DNA of 64,000 bases from contig WPIO01000086.1 of assembly GCA_009760855.2 (NCBI GenBank), positions 1,723,001-1,787,000 of the forward strand. Direction: 5' to 3'. Numbering within the stretch: position 1 is the first letter of the stretch; each line of letters begins with the position of its first letter. The position numbers and the translations under genes were made by a program. This stretch comes from Cristatella mucedo. Lineage: Eukaryota; Bryozoa; Phylactolaemata; Cristatellidae. The notes under the pieces are model-generated. The model was not told the origin of the DNA. It saw only the letters and a list, made by a program, of their open reading frames with translations, and made no database searches. Shown piece after piece: positions 31,141 through 45,501 of this stretch.

Positions 31141-32508
31141 CCTGAGCACTTGCACTACCAGGCCACCAAGTTCCAATGATGACAATATCATACGATCCTA
31201 TGTATCTTGTATCAGACGATTAAGCTGCATAAGGTACATTCGTCTTCGTCAACCTTGGCCTTGTATCATTGTGACACGAAGTAGCCAAACCATCCATTGG
31301 TCTATTATAAACGGATACGCCCACCATGTGACTTCCGGTGGCCATCTTGAAGGATTTGAAACGTCGGCAGGTTCATGTCTTGGCATCGTCGCTCTCGTCG
31401 TCGACTCCGGCTTGCCATCGGGACATCCTGACTTGCAGTTAGTGAGTACAAACGTGACATTGAGCCTTTTGTGCTGCTTTGTAGTGCCTTGTAACTCGCT
31501 GTAACTAGGCATTTGTTAATTTCTTTGGCTGTATGGCCGTCTGCTGTCTCGGCCATAGCACTGCTGGTGGCACTGCCATGTTTTTCCCTTGTGTCATCGG
31601 TGGTTAGCGTTGTCGTTATGTGCCATCCACGTCCTATCGAGGTTAAGTCATGTTGCACACACTTGGAACGTCCTTTTTGCATGTTTCTTTTTCGTTCTCG
31701 TCGTCGTTGTATTGGCGTGCTTCAGCACATTGTATCGTATCGTCAAAGTACGTTCGTCGGCACAAACAACGGTACTACGGTACTACGGTACTACGGTACT
31801 ACGGTACTACGGTACTACGGTACTACGGTACTACGGTACTACGGTACTGTGGCAGTACGGTGGCAGTAAGGCAAGGGACGTTCTCGTCGCCCATGACGAG
31901 CCAGTGCAAGCACTGGCTCGTCGGGCCGATAGGTCGTATGCATCTGGACAGGCAGCATAGCTGCGTGTTCAGTGTTCAGCGTGCGTCCGTCCGTACGACA
32001 GCCTGGGCCGACTTGTCGGGCTTGCCGTGCACTGTGGGAGCTCGCGTGAACACGTTGCACGTGCTAGCCATGTTTCGTCGTTGGCTACTCGATGCCATGA
32101 ACGTTGGTACGGAGCACGCTCGACGGCACGAGCGTGGCGCAACGTTGGCATAAGCGTGTGTGCGTGTCGGTCGGTCGGTCGGTCGGTCGGTCGGTCGGTC
32201 GTGTGGTGGCTTACACACGTGCACAAAACGTATTGCTAAAGGGATAGCATGGCTGTTACGTGTGGTCGTTGCAGCATGGCGGCGGCCTTTTGGCTAGGAT
32301 GGGAGTGTAGTATGTGGTGTTACCTACCGAAGGGTAGGTAAGGAGGGAGCCCGTTGGTGTGGCAGCACGTGGTCATGGCGTTTGACTGGCGTGACCACGT
32401 GGTGCAGCGACGGTTGGGGTGAGTTGCGGAAGGACGCTCGTGGTGGGCAGACTGTCGCCAACGATGGCGCGCCTGGTGGATAATGTCAATGAGCGGCTGA
32501 CGATCGGT

Positions 32509-32697
32509 ATCGCTTCTCGGCCTTATGGCTAAGATCAAAGTGTAGTATCTGTTCTTATCAGCTTAATATCTGATACACGGTCCATCGGATCGTTATGATA
32601 TTAATCTGATTTTTGGAACTCGGCAAGGTGTCTGAGGCTTGCCTCGGCCTAGCCACGGGTTGACCTGGTATTGCAGTGCCTCCAGGACCAGCCCACC
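32509..32697 (+). ncRNA. RNU2: U2 snRNA, copy 3
   Basis: Identical by eye to the copy at 30915. The spacer that follows has 9 octamers and, near 33685-33760, several unit-specific changes before the GGTC tract. Confidence 0.95.
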
Positions 32698-34099
32698 TCC
32701 CCCTTCGGGGTGGAGAATGTTGAAACTAAGCAATCCTGAGCACTTGCACTACCAGGCCACCAAGTTCCAATGATGACAATATCATACGATCCTATGTATC
32801 TTGTATCAGACGATTAAGCTGCATAAGGTACATTCGTCTTCGTCAACCTTGGCCTTGTATCATTGTGACACGAAGTAGCCAAACCATCCATTGGTCTATT
32901 ATAAACGGATACGCCCACCATGTGACTTCCGGTGGCCATCTTGAAGGATTTGAAACGTCGGCAGGTTCATGTCTTGGCATCGTCGCTCTCGTCGTCGACT
33001 CCGGCTTGCCATCGGGACATCCTGACTTGCAGTTAGTGAGTACAAACGTGACATTGAGCCTTTTGTGCTGCTTTGTAGTGCCTTGTAACTCGCTGTAACT
33101 AGGCATTTGTTAATTTCTTTGGCTGTATGGCCGTCTGCTGTCTCGGCCATAGCACTGCTGGTGGCACTGCCATGTTTTTCCCTTGTGTCATCGGTGGTTA
33201 GCGTTGTCGTTATGTGCCATCCACGTCCTATCGAGGTTAAGTCATGTTGCACACACTTGGAACGTCCTTTTTGCATGTTTCTTTTTCGTTCTCGTCGTTG
33301 TATTGGCGTGCTTCAGCACATTGTATCGTATCGTCAAAGTACGTTCGTCGGCACAAAACAACGGTACTACGGTACTACGGTACTACGGTACTACGGTACT
33401 ACGGTACTACGGTACTACGGTACTACGGTACTACGGTACTGTGGCAGTACGGTGGCAGTAAGGCAAGGGACGTTCTCGTCGCCCATGACGAGCCAGTGCA
33501 AGCACTGGCTCGTCGGGCCGATAGGTCGTATGCATCTGGACAGGCAGCATAGCTGCGTGTTCAGTGTTCAGCGTGCGTCCGTCCGTACGACAGCCTGGGC
33601 CGACTTGTCGGGCTTGCCGTGCACTGTGGGAGCTCGCGTGAACACGTTGCACGTGCTAGCCATGTTTCGTCGTTGGCTACTCGATGCATGAACGTTGGTA
33701 CGAAGCTCGCTCGACGGCACGAGAGTGGCGCAACGTTGGCATAAGCGTGTGCGTGAGTCGGTCGGTCGGTCGGTCGGTCGGTCGGTCGGTCGTGTGGTGG
33801 CTTACACACGTGCACAAAACGTATTGCTAAAGGGATAGCATGGCTGTTACGTGTGGTCGTTGCAGCATGGCGGCGGCCTTTTGGCTAGGATGGGAGTGTA
33901 GTATGTGGTGTTACCTACCGAAGGGTAGGTAAGGAGGGAGCCCGTTGGTGTGGCAGCACGTGGTCATGGCGTTTGACTGGCGTGACCACGTGGTGCAGCG
34001 ACGGTTGGGGTGAGTTGCGGAAGGACGCTCGTGGTGGGCAGACTGTCGCCAACGATGGCGCGCCTGGTGGATAATGTCAATGAGCGGCTGACGATCGGT

Positions 34100-34288
34100 A
34101 TCGCTTCTCGGCCTTATGGCTAAGATCAAAGTGTAGTATCTGTTCTTATCAGCTTAATATCTGATACACGGTCCATCGGATCGTTATGATATTAATCTGA
34201 TTTTTGGAACTCGGCAAGGTGTCTGAGGCTTGCCTCGGCCTAGCCACGGGTTGACCTGGTATTGCAGTGCCTCCAGGACCAGCCCACC
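34100..34288 (+). ncRNA. RNU2: U2 snRNA, copy 4
   Basis: Identical by eye to the reference copy. The spacer has 10 octamers and a GCGTGCGTG expansion at about 35233. Confidence 0.95.
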
Positions 34289-35704
34289 TCCCCCTTCGGG
34301 GTGGAGAATGTTGAAACTAAGCAATCCTGAGCACTTGCACTACCAGGCCACCAAGTTCCAATGATGACAATATCATACGATCCTATGTATCTTGTATCAG
34401 ACGATTAAGCTGCATAAGGTACATTCGTCTTCGTCAACCTTGGCCTTGTATCATTGTGACACGAAGTAGCCAAACCATCCATTGGTCTATTATAAACGGA
34501 TACGCCCACCATGTGACTTCCGGTGGCCATCTTGAAGGATTTGAAACGTCGGCAGGTTCATGTCTTGGCATCGTCGCTCTCGTCGTCGACTCCGGCTTGC
34601 CATCGGGACATCCTGACTTGCAGTTAGTGAGTACAAACGTGACATTGAGCCTTTTGTGCTGCTTTGTAGTGCCTTGTAACTCGCTGTAACTAGGCATTTG
34701 TTATTTCTTTGGCTGTATGGCCGTCTGCTGTCTCGGCCATAGCACTGCTGGTGGCACTGCCATGTTTTTCCCTTGTGTCATCGGTGGTTAGCGTTGTCGT
34801 TATGTGCCATCCACGTCCTATCGAGGTTAAGTCATGTTGCACACACTTGGAACGTCCTTTTTGCATGTTTCTTTTTCGTTCTCGTCGTTGTATGGCGGCG
34901 TGCTTCAGCACATTGTATCGTATCGTCAAAGTACGTTCGTCGGCACAAACAACGGTACTACGGTACTACGGTACTACGGTACTACGGTACTACGGTACTA
35001 CGGTACTACGGTACTACGGTACTACGGTACTACGGTACTGTGGCAGTACGGTGGCAGTAAGGCAAGGGACGTTCTCGTCGCCCATGACGAGCCAGTGCAA
35101 GCACTGGCTCGTCGGGCCGATAGGTCGTATGCATCTGGACAGGCAGCATAGCTGCGTGTTCAGTGTTCAGCGTGCGTCCGTCCGTACGACAGCCTGGGCC
35201 GACTTGTCGGGCTTGCCGTGCACTGTGGGAGCTCGCGTGCGTGAACACGTTGCACGTGCTAGCCATGTTTCGTCGTTGGCTACTCGATGCCATGAACGTT
35301 GGTACGGAGCACGCTCGACGGCACGAGCGTGGCGCAACGTTGGCATAAGCGTGTGTGTGCGGTCGGTCGGTCGGTCGGTCGGTCGGTCGGTCGGTCGTGT
35401 GGTGGCTTACACACGTGCACAAAACGTATTGCTAAAGGGATAGCATGGCTGTTACGTGTGGTCGTTGCAGCATGGCGGCGGCCTTTTGGCTAGGATGGGA
35501 GTGTAGTATGTGGTGTTACCTACCGAAGGGTAGGTAAGGAGGGAGCCCGTTGGTGTGGCAGCACGTGGTCATGGCGTTTGACTGGCGTGACCACGTGGTG
35601 CAGCGACGGTTGGGGTGAGTTGCGGAAGGACGCTCGTGGTGGGCAGACTGTCGCCAACGATGGCGCGCCTGGTGGATAATGTCAATGAGCGGCTGACGAT
35701 CGGT

Positions 35705-35893
35705 ATCGCTTCTCGGCCTTATGGCTAAGATCAAAGTGTAGTATCTGTTCTTATCAGCTTAATATCTGATACACGGTCCATCGGATCGTTATGATATTAA
35801 TCTGATTTTTGGAACTCGGCAAGGTGTCTGAGGCTTGCCTCGGCCTAGCCACGGGTTGACCTGGTATTGCAGTGCCTCCAGGACCAGCCCACC
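35705..35893 (+). ncRNA. RNU2: U2 snRNA, copy 5
   Basis: Identical by eye to the reference copy. The octamer array in this unit starts irregularly (GGTACGGTACAC at about 36558). Confidence 0.95.
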
Positions 35894-37312
35894 TCCCCCT
35901 TCGGGGTGGAGAATGTTGAAACTAAGCAATCCTGAGCACTTGCACTACCAGGCCACCAAGTTCCAATGATGACAATATCATACGATCCTATGTATCTTGT
36001 ATCAGACGATTAAGCTGCATAAGGTACATTCGTCTTCGTCAACCTTGGCCTTGTATCATTGTGACACGAAGTAGCCAAACCATCCATTGGTCTATTATAA
36101 ACGGATACGCCCACCATGTGACTTCCGGTGGCCATCTTGAAGGATTTGAAACGTCGGCAGGTTCATGTCTTGGCATCGTCGCTCTCGTCGTCGACTCCGG
36201 CTTGCCATCGGGACATCCTGACTTGCAGTTAGTGAGTACAAACGTGACATTGAGCCTTTTGTGCTGCTTTGTAGTGCCTTGTAACTCGCTGTAACTAGGC
36301 ATTTGTTAATTTCTTTGGCTGTATGGCCGTCTGCTGTCTCGGCCATAGCACTGCTGGTGGCACTGCCATGTTTTTCCCTTGTGTCATCGGTGGTTAGCGT
36401 TGTCGTTATGTGCCATCCACGTCCTATCGAGGTTAAGTCATGTTGCACACACTTGGAACGTCCTTTTTGCATGTTTCTTTTTCGTTCTCGTCGTTGTATT
36501 GGCGTGCTTCAGCACATTGTATCGTATCGTCAAAGTACGTTCGTCGGCACAAACAACGGTACGGTACACGGTACTACGGTACTACGGTACTACGGTACTA
36601 CGGTACTACGGTACTACGGTACTACGGTACTACGGTACTACGGTACTGTGGCAGTACGGTGGCAGTAAGGCAAGGGACGTTCTCTCGTCGCCCATGACGA
36701 GCCAGTGCAAGCACTGGCTCGTCGGGCCGATAGGTCGTATGCATCTGGACAGGCAGCATAGCTGCGTGTTCAGTGTTCAGCGTGCGTCCGTCCGTACGAC
36801 AGCCTGGGCGACTTGTCGGGCTTGCCGTGCACTGTGGGAGCTCGCGTGAACACGTTGCACGTGCTAGCCATGTTTCGTCGTTGGCTACTCGATGCCATGA
36901 ACGTTGGTACGGAGCACGCTCGACGGCACGAGCGTGGCGCAACGTTGGCATAAGCGTGTGTGCGTGTCGGTCGGTCGGTCGGTCGGTCGGTCGGTCGGTC
37001 GGTCGTGTGGTGGCTTACACACGTGCACAAAACGTATTGCTAAAGGGATAGCATGGCTGTTACGTGTGGTCGTTGCAGCATGGCGGCGGCCTTTTGGCTA
37101 GGATGGGAGTGTAGTATGTGGTGTTACCTACCGAAGGGTAGGTAAGGAGGGAGCCCGTTGGTGTGGCAGCACGTGGTCATGGCGTTTGACTGGCGTGACC
37201 ACGTGGTGCAGCGACGGTTGGGGTGAGTTGCGGAAGGACGCTCGTGGTGGGCAGACTGTCGCCAACGATGGCGCGCCTGGTGGATAATGTCAATGAGCGG
37301 CTGACGATCGGT

Positions 37313-37501
37313 ATCGCTTCTCGGCCTTATGGCTAAGATCAAAGTGTAGTATCTGTTCTTATCAGCTTAATATCTGATACACGGTCCATCGGATCGTTAT
37401 GATATTAATCTGATTTTTGGAACTCGGCAAGGTGTCTGAGGCTTGCCTCGGCCTAGCCACGGGTTGACCTGGTATTGCAGTGCCTCCAGGACCAGCCCAC
37501 C
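37313..37501 (+). ncRNA. RNU2: U2 snRNA, copy 6
   Basis: Identical by eye to the reference copy. The spacer lacks a GTG after the octamers (GGTACTGCAG at about 38238). Confidence 0.95.
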
Positions 37502-38904
37502 TCCCCCTTCGGGGTGGAGAATGTTGAAACTAAGCAATCCTGAGCACTTGCACTACCAGGCCACCAAGTTCCAATGATGACAATATCATACGATCCTATG
37601 TATCTTGTATCAGACGATTAAGCTGCATAAGGTACATTCGTCTTCGTCAACCTTGGCCTTGTATCATTGTGACACGAAGTAGCCAAACCATCCATTGGTC
37701 TATTATAAACGGATACGCCCACCATGTGACTTCCGGTGGCCATCTTGAAGGATTTGAAACGTCGGCAGGTTCATGTCTTGGCATCGTCGCTCTCGTCGTC
37801 GACTCCGGCTTGCCATCGGGACATCCTGACTTGCAGTTAGTGAGTACAAACGTGACATTGAGCCTTTTGTGCTGCTTTGTAGTGCCTTGTAACTCGCTGT
37901 AACTAGGCATTTGTTAATTTCTTTGGCTGTATGGCCGTCTGCTGTCTCGGCCATAGCACTGCTGGTGGCACTGCCATGTTTTTCCCTTGTGTCATCGGTG
38001 GTTAGCGTTGTCGTTATGTGCCATCCACGTCCTATCGAGGTTAAGTCATGTTGCACACACTTGGAACGTCCTTTTTGCATGTTTCTTTTTCGTTCTCGTC
38101 GTTGTATTGGCGTGCTTCAGCACATTGTATCGTATCGTCAAAGTACGTTCGTCGGCACAAACAACGGTACTACGGTACTACGGTACTACGGTACTACGGT
38201 ACTACGGTACTACGGTACTACGGTACTACGGTACTACGGTACTGCAGTACGGTGGCAGTAAGGCAAGGGACGTTCTCGTCGCCCATGACGAGCCAGTGCA
38301 AGCACTGGCTCGTCGGGCCGATAGGTCGTATGCATCTGGACAGGCAGCATAGCTGCGTGTTCAGTGTTCAGCGTGCGTCCGTCCGTACGACAGCCTGGGC
38401 CGACTTGTCGGGCTTGCCGTGCACTGTGGGAGCTCGCGTGAACACGTTGCACGTGCTAGCCATGTTTCGTCGTTGGCTACTCGATGCCATGAACGTTGGT
38501 ACGGAGCACGCTCGACGGCACGAGCGTGGCGCAACGTTGGCATAAGCGTGTGTGCGTGTCTGTCGGTCGGTCGGTCGGTCGGTCGGTCGGTCGGTCGTGT
38601 GGTGGCTTACACACGTGCACAAAACGTATTGCTAAAGGGATAGCATGGCTGTTACGTGTGGTCGTTGCAGCATGGCGGCGGCCTTTTGGCTAGGATGGGA
38701 GTGTAGTATGTGGTGTTACCTACCGAAGGGTAGGTAAGGAGGGAGCCCGTTGGTGTGGCAGCACGTGGTCATGGCGTTTGACTGGCGTGACCACGTGGTG
38801 CAGCGACGGTTGGGGTGAGTTGCGGAAGGACGCTCGTGGTGGGCAGACTGTCGCCAACGATGGCGCGCCTGGTGGATAATGTCAATGAGCGGCTGACGAT
38901 CGGT

Positions 38905-39093
38905 ATCGCTTCTCGGCCTTATGGCTAAGATCAAAGTGTAGTATCTGTTCTTATCAGCTTAATATCTGATACACGGTCCATCGGATCGTTATGATATTAA
39001 TCTGATTTTTGGAACTCGGCAAGGTGTCTGAGGCTTGCCTCGGCCTAGCCACGGGTTGACCTGGTATTGCAGTGCCTCCAGGACCAGCCCACC
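38905..39093 (+). ncRNA. RNU2: U2 snRNA, copy 7
   Basis: Identical by eye to the reference copy. The octamer array is interrupted by ACGTACTACTACGG at about 39803. Confidence 0.95.
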
Positions 39094-40505
39094 TCCCCCT
39101 TCGGGGTGGAGAATGTTGAAACTAAGCAATCCTGAGCACTTGCACTACCAGGCCACCAAGTTCCAATGATGACAATATCATACGATCCTATGTATCTTGT
39201 ATCAGACGATTAAGCTGCATAAGGTACATTCGTCTTCGTCAACCTTGGCCTTGTATCATTGTGACACGAAGTAGCCAAACCATCCATTGGTCTATTATAA
39301 ACGGATACGCCCACCATGTGACTTCCGGTGGCCATCTTGAAGGATTTGAAACGTCGGCAGGTTCATGTCTTGGCATCGTCGCTCTCGTCGTCGACTCCGG
39401 CTTGCCATCGGGACATCCTGACTTGCAGTTAGTGAGTACAAACGTGACATTGAGCCTTTTGTGCTGCTTTGTAGTGCCTTGTAACTCGCTGTAACTAGGC
39501 ATTTGTTAATTTCTTTGGCTGTATGGCCGTCTGCTGTCTCGGCCATAGCACTGCTGGTGGCACTGCCATGTTTTTCCCTTGTGTCATCGGTGGTTAGCGT
39601 TGTCGTTATGTGCCATCCACGTCCTATCGAGGTTAAGTCATGTTGCACACACTTGGAACGTCCTTTTTGCATGTTTTTTTTCGTTCTCGTCGTTGTATTG
39701 GCGTGCTTCAGCACATTGTATCGTATCGTCAAAGTACGTTCGTCGGCACAAACAACGGTACTACGGTACTACGGTACTACGGTACTACGGTACTACGGTA
39801 CTACGTACTACTACGGTACTACGGTACTACGGTACTACGGTACTGTGGCAGTACGGTGGCAGTAAGGCAAGGGACGTTCTCGTCGCCCATGACGAGCCAG
39901 TGCAAGCACTGGCTCGTCGGGCCGATAGGTCGTATGCATCTGGACAGGCAGCATAGCTGCGTGTTCAGTGTTCAGCGTGCGTCCGTCCGTACGACAGCCT
40001 GGGCCGACTTGTCGGGCTTGCCGTGCACTGTGGGAGCTCGCGTGAACACGTTGCACGTGCTAGCCATGTTTCGTCGTTGGCTACTCGATGCCATGAACGT
40101 TGGTACGGAGCACGCTCGACGGCACGAGCGTGGCGCAACGTTGGCATAAGCGTGTGTGCGTGTCGGTCGGGTCGGTCGGTCGGTCGGTCGGTCGGTCGTG
40201 TGGTGGCTTACACACGTGCACAAAACGTATTGCTAAAGGGATAGCATGGCTGTTACGTGTGGTCGTTGCAGCATGGCGGCGGCCTTTTGGCTAGGATGGG
40301 AGTGTAGTATGTGGTGTTACCTACCGAAGGGTAGGTAAGGAGGGAGCCCGTTGGTGTGGCAGCACGTGGTCATGGCGTTTGACTGGCGTGACCACGTGGT
40401 GCAGCGACGGTTGGGGTGAGTTGCGGAAGGACGCTCGTGGTGGGCAGACTGTCGCCAACGATGGCGCGCCTGGTGGATAATGTCAATGAGCGGCTGACGA
40501 TCGGT

Positions 40506-40694
40506 ATCGCTTCTCGGCCTTATGGCTAAGATCAAAGTGTAGTATCTGTTCTTATCAGCTTAATATCTGATACACGGTCCATCGGATCGTTATGATATTA
40601 ATCTGATTTTTGGAACTCGGCAAGGTGTCTGAGGCTTGCCTCGGCCTAGCCACGGGTTGACCTGGTATTGCAGTGCCTCCAGGACCAGCCCACC
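40506..40694 (+). ncRNA. RNU2: U2 snRNA, copy 8
   Basis: Identical by eye to the reference copy. The unit ends with a type B-like tag (GGCCTAAACGTG, about 41738-41749). Confidence 0.95.
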
Positions 40695-42099
40695 TCCCCC
40701 TTCGGGGTGGAGAATGTTGAAACTAAGCAATCCTGAGCACTTGCACTACCAGGCCACCAAGTTCCAATGATGACAATATCATACGATCCTATGTATCTTG
40801 TATCAGACGATTAAGCTGCATAAGGTACATTCGTCTTCGTCAACCTTGGCCTTGTATCATTGTGACACGAAGTAGCCAAACCATCCATTGGTCTATTATA
40901 AACGGATACGCCCACCATGTGACTTCCGGTGGCCATCTTGAAGGATTTGAAACGTCGGCAGGTTCATGTCTTGGCATCGTCGCTCTCGTCGTCGACTCCG
41001 GCTTGCCATCGGGACATCCTGACTTGCAGTTAGTGAGTACAAACGTGACATTGAGCCTTTTGTGCTGCTTTGTAGTGCCTTGTAACTCGCTGTAACTAGG
41101 CATTTGTTAATTTCTTTGGCTGTATGGCCGTCTGCTGTCTCGGCCATAGCACTGCTGGTGGCACTGCCATGTTTTTTTTCCCTTGTGTCATCGGTGGTTA
41201 GCGTTGTCGTTATGTGCCATCCACGTCCTATCGAGGTTAAGTCATGTTGCACACACTTGGAACGTCCTTTTTGCATGTTTCTTTTTCGTTCTCGTCGTTG
41301 TATTGGCGTGCTTCAGCACATTGTATCGTATCGTCAAAGTACGTTCGTCGGCACAAACAACGGTACTACGGTACTACGGTACTACGGTACTACGGTACTA
41401 CGGTACTACGGTACTACGGTACTACGGTACTACGGTACTGTGGCAGTACGGTGGCAGTAAGGCAAGGGACGTTCTCGTCGCCCATGACGAGCCAGTGCAA
41501 GCACTGGCTCGTCGGGCCGATAGGTCGTATGCATCTGGACAGGCAGCATAGCTGCGTGTTCAGTGTTCAGCGTGCGTCCGTCCGTACGACAGCCTGGGCC
41601 GACTTGTCGGGCTTGCCGTGCACTGTGGGAGCTCGCGTGAACACGTTGCACGTGCTAGCCATGTTTCGTCGTTGGCTACGCGATGCCATGAACGTTGGTA
41701 CGGAGCACGCTCGACGGCACGAGCGTGGCGCGCCGTTGGCCTAAACGTGTGTGCGTGTCGGTCGGTCGGTCGGTCGGTCGGTCGGTCGGTCGTGTGGTGG
41801 CTTACACACGTGCACAAAACGTATTGCTAAAGGGATAGCATGGCTGTTACGTGTGGTCGTTGCAGCATGGCGGCGGCCTTTTGGCTAGGATGGGAGTGTA
41901 GTATGTGGTGTTACCTACCGAAGGGTAGGTAAGGAGGGAGCCCGTTGGTGTGGCAGCACGTGGTCATGGCGTTTGACTGGCGTGACCACGTGGTGCAGCG
42001 ACGGTTGGGGTGAGTTGCGGAAGGACGCTCGTGGTGGGCAGACTGTCGCCAACGATGGCGCGCCTGGTGGATAATGTCAATGAGCGGCTGACGATCGGT

Positions 42100-42288
42100 A
42101 TCGCTTCTCGGCCTTATGGCTAAGATCAAAGTGTAGTATCTGTTCTTATCAGCTTAATATCTGATACACGGTCCATCGGATCGTTATGATATTAATCTGA
42201 TTTTTGGAACTCGGCAAGGTGTCTGAGGCTTGCCTCGGCCTAGCCACGGGTTGACCTGGTATTGCAGTGCCTCCAGGACCAGCCCACC
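42100..42288 (+). ncRNA. RNU2: U2 snRNA, copy 9
   Basis: Identical by eye to the reference copy. The spacer has a 1-2 base loss at about 42673 and 10 octamers. Confidence 0.95.
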
Positions 42289-43701
42289 TCCCCCTTCGGG
42301 GTGGAGAATGTTGAAACTAAGCAATCCTGAGCACTTGCACTACCAGGCCACCAAGTTCCAATGATGACAATATCATACGATCCTATGTATCTTGTATCAG
42401 ACGATTAAGCTGCATAAGGTACATTCGTCTTCGTCAACCTTGGCCTTGTATCATTGTGACACGAAGTAGCCAAACCATCCATTGGTCTATTATAAACGGA
42501 TACGCCCACCATGTGACTTCCGGTGGCCATCTTGAAGGATTTGAAACGTCGGCAGGTTCATGTCTTGGCATCGTCGCTCTCGTCGTCGACTCCGGCTTGC
42601 CATCGGGACATCCTGACTTGCAGTTAGTGAGTACAAACGTGACATTGAGCCTTTTGTGCTGCTTTGTAGTGCCTGTAACTCGCTGTAACTAGGCATTTGT
42701 TAATTTCTTTGGCTGTATGGCCGTCTGCTGTCTCGGCCATAGCACTGCTGGTGGCACTGCCATGTTTTTCCCTTGTGTCATCGGTGGTTAGCGTTGTCGT
42801 TATGTGCCATCCACGTCCTATCGAGGTTAAGTCATGTTGCACACACTTGGAACGTCCTTTTTGCATGTTTCTTTTTCGTTCTCGTCGTTGTATTGGCGTG
42901 CTTCAGCACATTGTATCGTATCGTCAAAGTACGTTCGTCGGCACAAACAACGGTACTACGGTACTACGGTACTACGGTACTACGGTACTACGGTACTACG
43001 GTACTACGGTACTACGGTACTACGGTACTACGGTACTGTGGCAGTACGGTGGCAGTAAGGCAAGGGACGTTCTCGTCGCCCATGACGAGCCAGTGCAAGC
43101 ACTGGCTCGTCGGGCCGATAGGTCGTATGCATCTGGACAGGCAGCATAGCTGCGTGTTCAGTGTTCAGCGTGCGTCCGTCCGTACGACAGCCTGGGCCGA
43201 CTTGTCGGGCTTGCCGTGCACTGTGGGAGCTCGCGTGAACACGTTGCACGTGCTAGCCATGTTTCGTCGTTGGCTACTCGATGCCATGAACGTTGGTACG
43301 GAGCACGCTCGACGGCACGAGCGTGGCGCAACGTTGGCATAAGCGTGTGTGCGTGTCGGTCGGTCGGTCGGTCGGTCGGTCGGTCGGTCGGTCGTGTGGT
43401 GGCTTACACACGTGCACAAAACGTATTGCTAAAGGGATAGCATGGCTGTTACGTGTGGTCGTTGCAGCATGGCGGCGGCTTTTTGGCTAGGATGGGAGTG
43501 TAGTATGTGGTGTTACCTACCGAAGGGTAGGTAAGGAGGGAGCCCGTTGGTGTGGCAGCACGTGGTCATGGCGTTTGACTGGCGTGACCACGTGGTGCAG
43601 CGACGGTTGGGGTGAGTTGCGGAAGGACGCTCGTGGTGGGCAGACTGTCGCCAACGATGGCGCGCCTGGTGGATAATGTCAATGAGCGGCTGACGATCGG
43701 T

Positions 43702-43890
43702 ATCGCTTCTCGGCCTTATGGCTAAGATCAAAGTGTAGTATCTGTTCTTATCAGCTTAATATCTGATACACGGTCCATCGGATCGTTATGATATTAATCT
43801 GATTTTTGGAACTCGGCAAGGTGTCTGAGGCTTGCCTCGGCCTAGCCACGGGTTGACCTGGTATTGCAGTGCCTCCAGGACCAGCCCACC
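43702..43890 (+). ncRNA. RNU2: U2 snRNA, copy 10
   Basis: Identical by eye to the reference copy. The U2-like block upstream has GGCT for GGCC at 43477. The palindrome in this spacer is damaged (GAAGAGCCAGTCC, about 44688). Confidence 0.95.
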
Positions 43891-45312
43891 TCCCCCTTCG
43901 GGGTGGAGAATGTTGAAACTAAGCAATCCTGAGCACTTGCACTACCAGGCCACCAAGTTCCAATGATGACAATATCATACGATCCTATGTATCTTGTATC
44001 AGACGATTAAGCTGCATAAGGTACATTCGTCTTCGTCAACCTTGGCCTTGTATCATTGTGACACGAAGTAGCCAAACCATCCATTGGTCTATTATAAACG
44101 GATACGCCCACCATGTGACTTCCGGTGGCCATCTTGAAGGATTTGAAACGTCGGCAGGTTCATGTCTTGGCATCGTCGCTCTCGTCGTCGACTCCGGCTT
44201 GCCATCGGGACATCCTGACTTGCAGTTAGTGAGTACAAACGTGACATTGAGCCTTTTGTGCTGCTTTGTAGTGCCTTGTAACTCGCTGTAACTAGGCATT
44301 TGTTTTTTTTCTTTGGCTGTATGGCCGTCTGCTGTCTCGGCCATAGCACTGCTGGTGGCACTGCCATGTTTTTCCCTTGTGTCATCGGTGGTTAGCGTTG
44401 TCGTTATGTGCCATCCACGTCCTATCGAGGTTAAGTCATGTTGCACACACTTGGAACGTCCTTTTTGCATGTTTCTTTTTCGTTCTCGTCGTTGTATTGG
44501 CGTGCTTCAGCACATTGTATCGTATCGTCAAAGTACGTTCGTCGGCACAAACAACGGTACTACGGTACTACGGTACTACGGTACTACGGTACTACGGTAC
44601 TACGGTACTACGGTACTACGGTACTACGGTACTACGGTACTGTGGCAGTACGGTGGCAGTAAGGCAAGGGGCGCTCTCGTCGCCCATGAAGAGCCAGTCC
44701 AAGCACTGGCTCGTCGGGCCGATAGGTCGTATGCATCTGGACAGGCAGCATAGCTGCGTGTTCAGTGTTCAGTGTTCAGCGTGCGTCCGTCCGTACGACA
44801 GCCTGGGCCGACTTGTCGGGCTTGCCGTGCACTGTGGGAGCTCGCGTGAACACGTTGCACGTGCTAGCCATGTTTCGTCGTTGGCTACTCGATGCCATGA
44901 ACGTTGGTACGGAGCACGCTCGACGGCACGAGCGTGGCGCAACGTTGGCATAAGCGTGTGTGCGTGTCGGTCGGTCGGTCGGTCGGTCGGTCGGTCGGTC
45001 GGTCGTGTGGTGGCTTACACACGTGCACAAAACGTATTGCTAAAGGGATAGCATGGCTGTTACGTGTGGTCGTTGCAGCATGGCGGCGGCCTTTTGGCTA
45101 GGATGGGAGTGTAGTATGTGGTGTTACCTACCGAAGGGTAGGTAAGGAGGGAGCCCGTTGGTGTGGCAGCACGTGGTCATGGCGTTTGACTGGCGTGACC
45201 ACGTGGTGCAGCGACGGTTGGGGTGAGTTGCGGAAGGACGCTCGTGGTGGGCAGACTGTCGCCAACGATGGCGCGCCTGGTGGATAATGTCAATGAGCGG
45301 CTGACGATCGGT

Positions 45313-45501
45313 ATCGCTTCTCGGCCTTATGGCTAAGATCAAAGTGTAGTATCTGTTCTTATCAGCTTAATATCTGATACACGGTCCATCGGATCGTTAT
45401 GATATTAATCTGATTTTTGGAACTCGGCAAGGTGTCTGAGGCTTGCCTCGGCCTAGCCACGGGTTGACCTGGTATTGCAGTGCCTCCAGGACCAGCCCAC
45501 C
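45313..45501 (+). ncRNA. RNU2: U2 snRNA, copy 11
   Basis: Identical by eye to the reference copy. It has the longest octamer array counted (11). Confidence 0.95.

Noticed and set aside
31165-31220. Possible C/D snoRNA in the spacer (ATGATGA followed by CAGA/CTGA-like words)
   Set aside because: No terminal stem and no properly placed D box; the match is limited to a common 7-mer.
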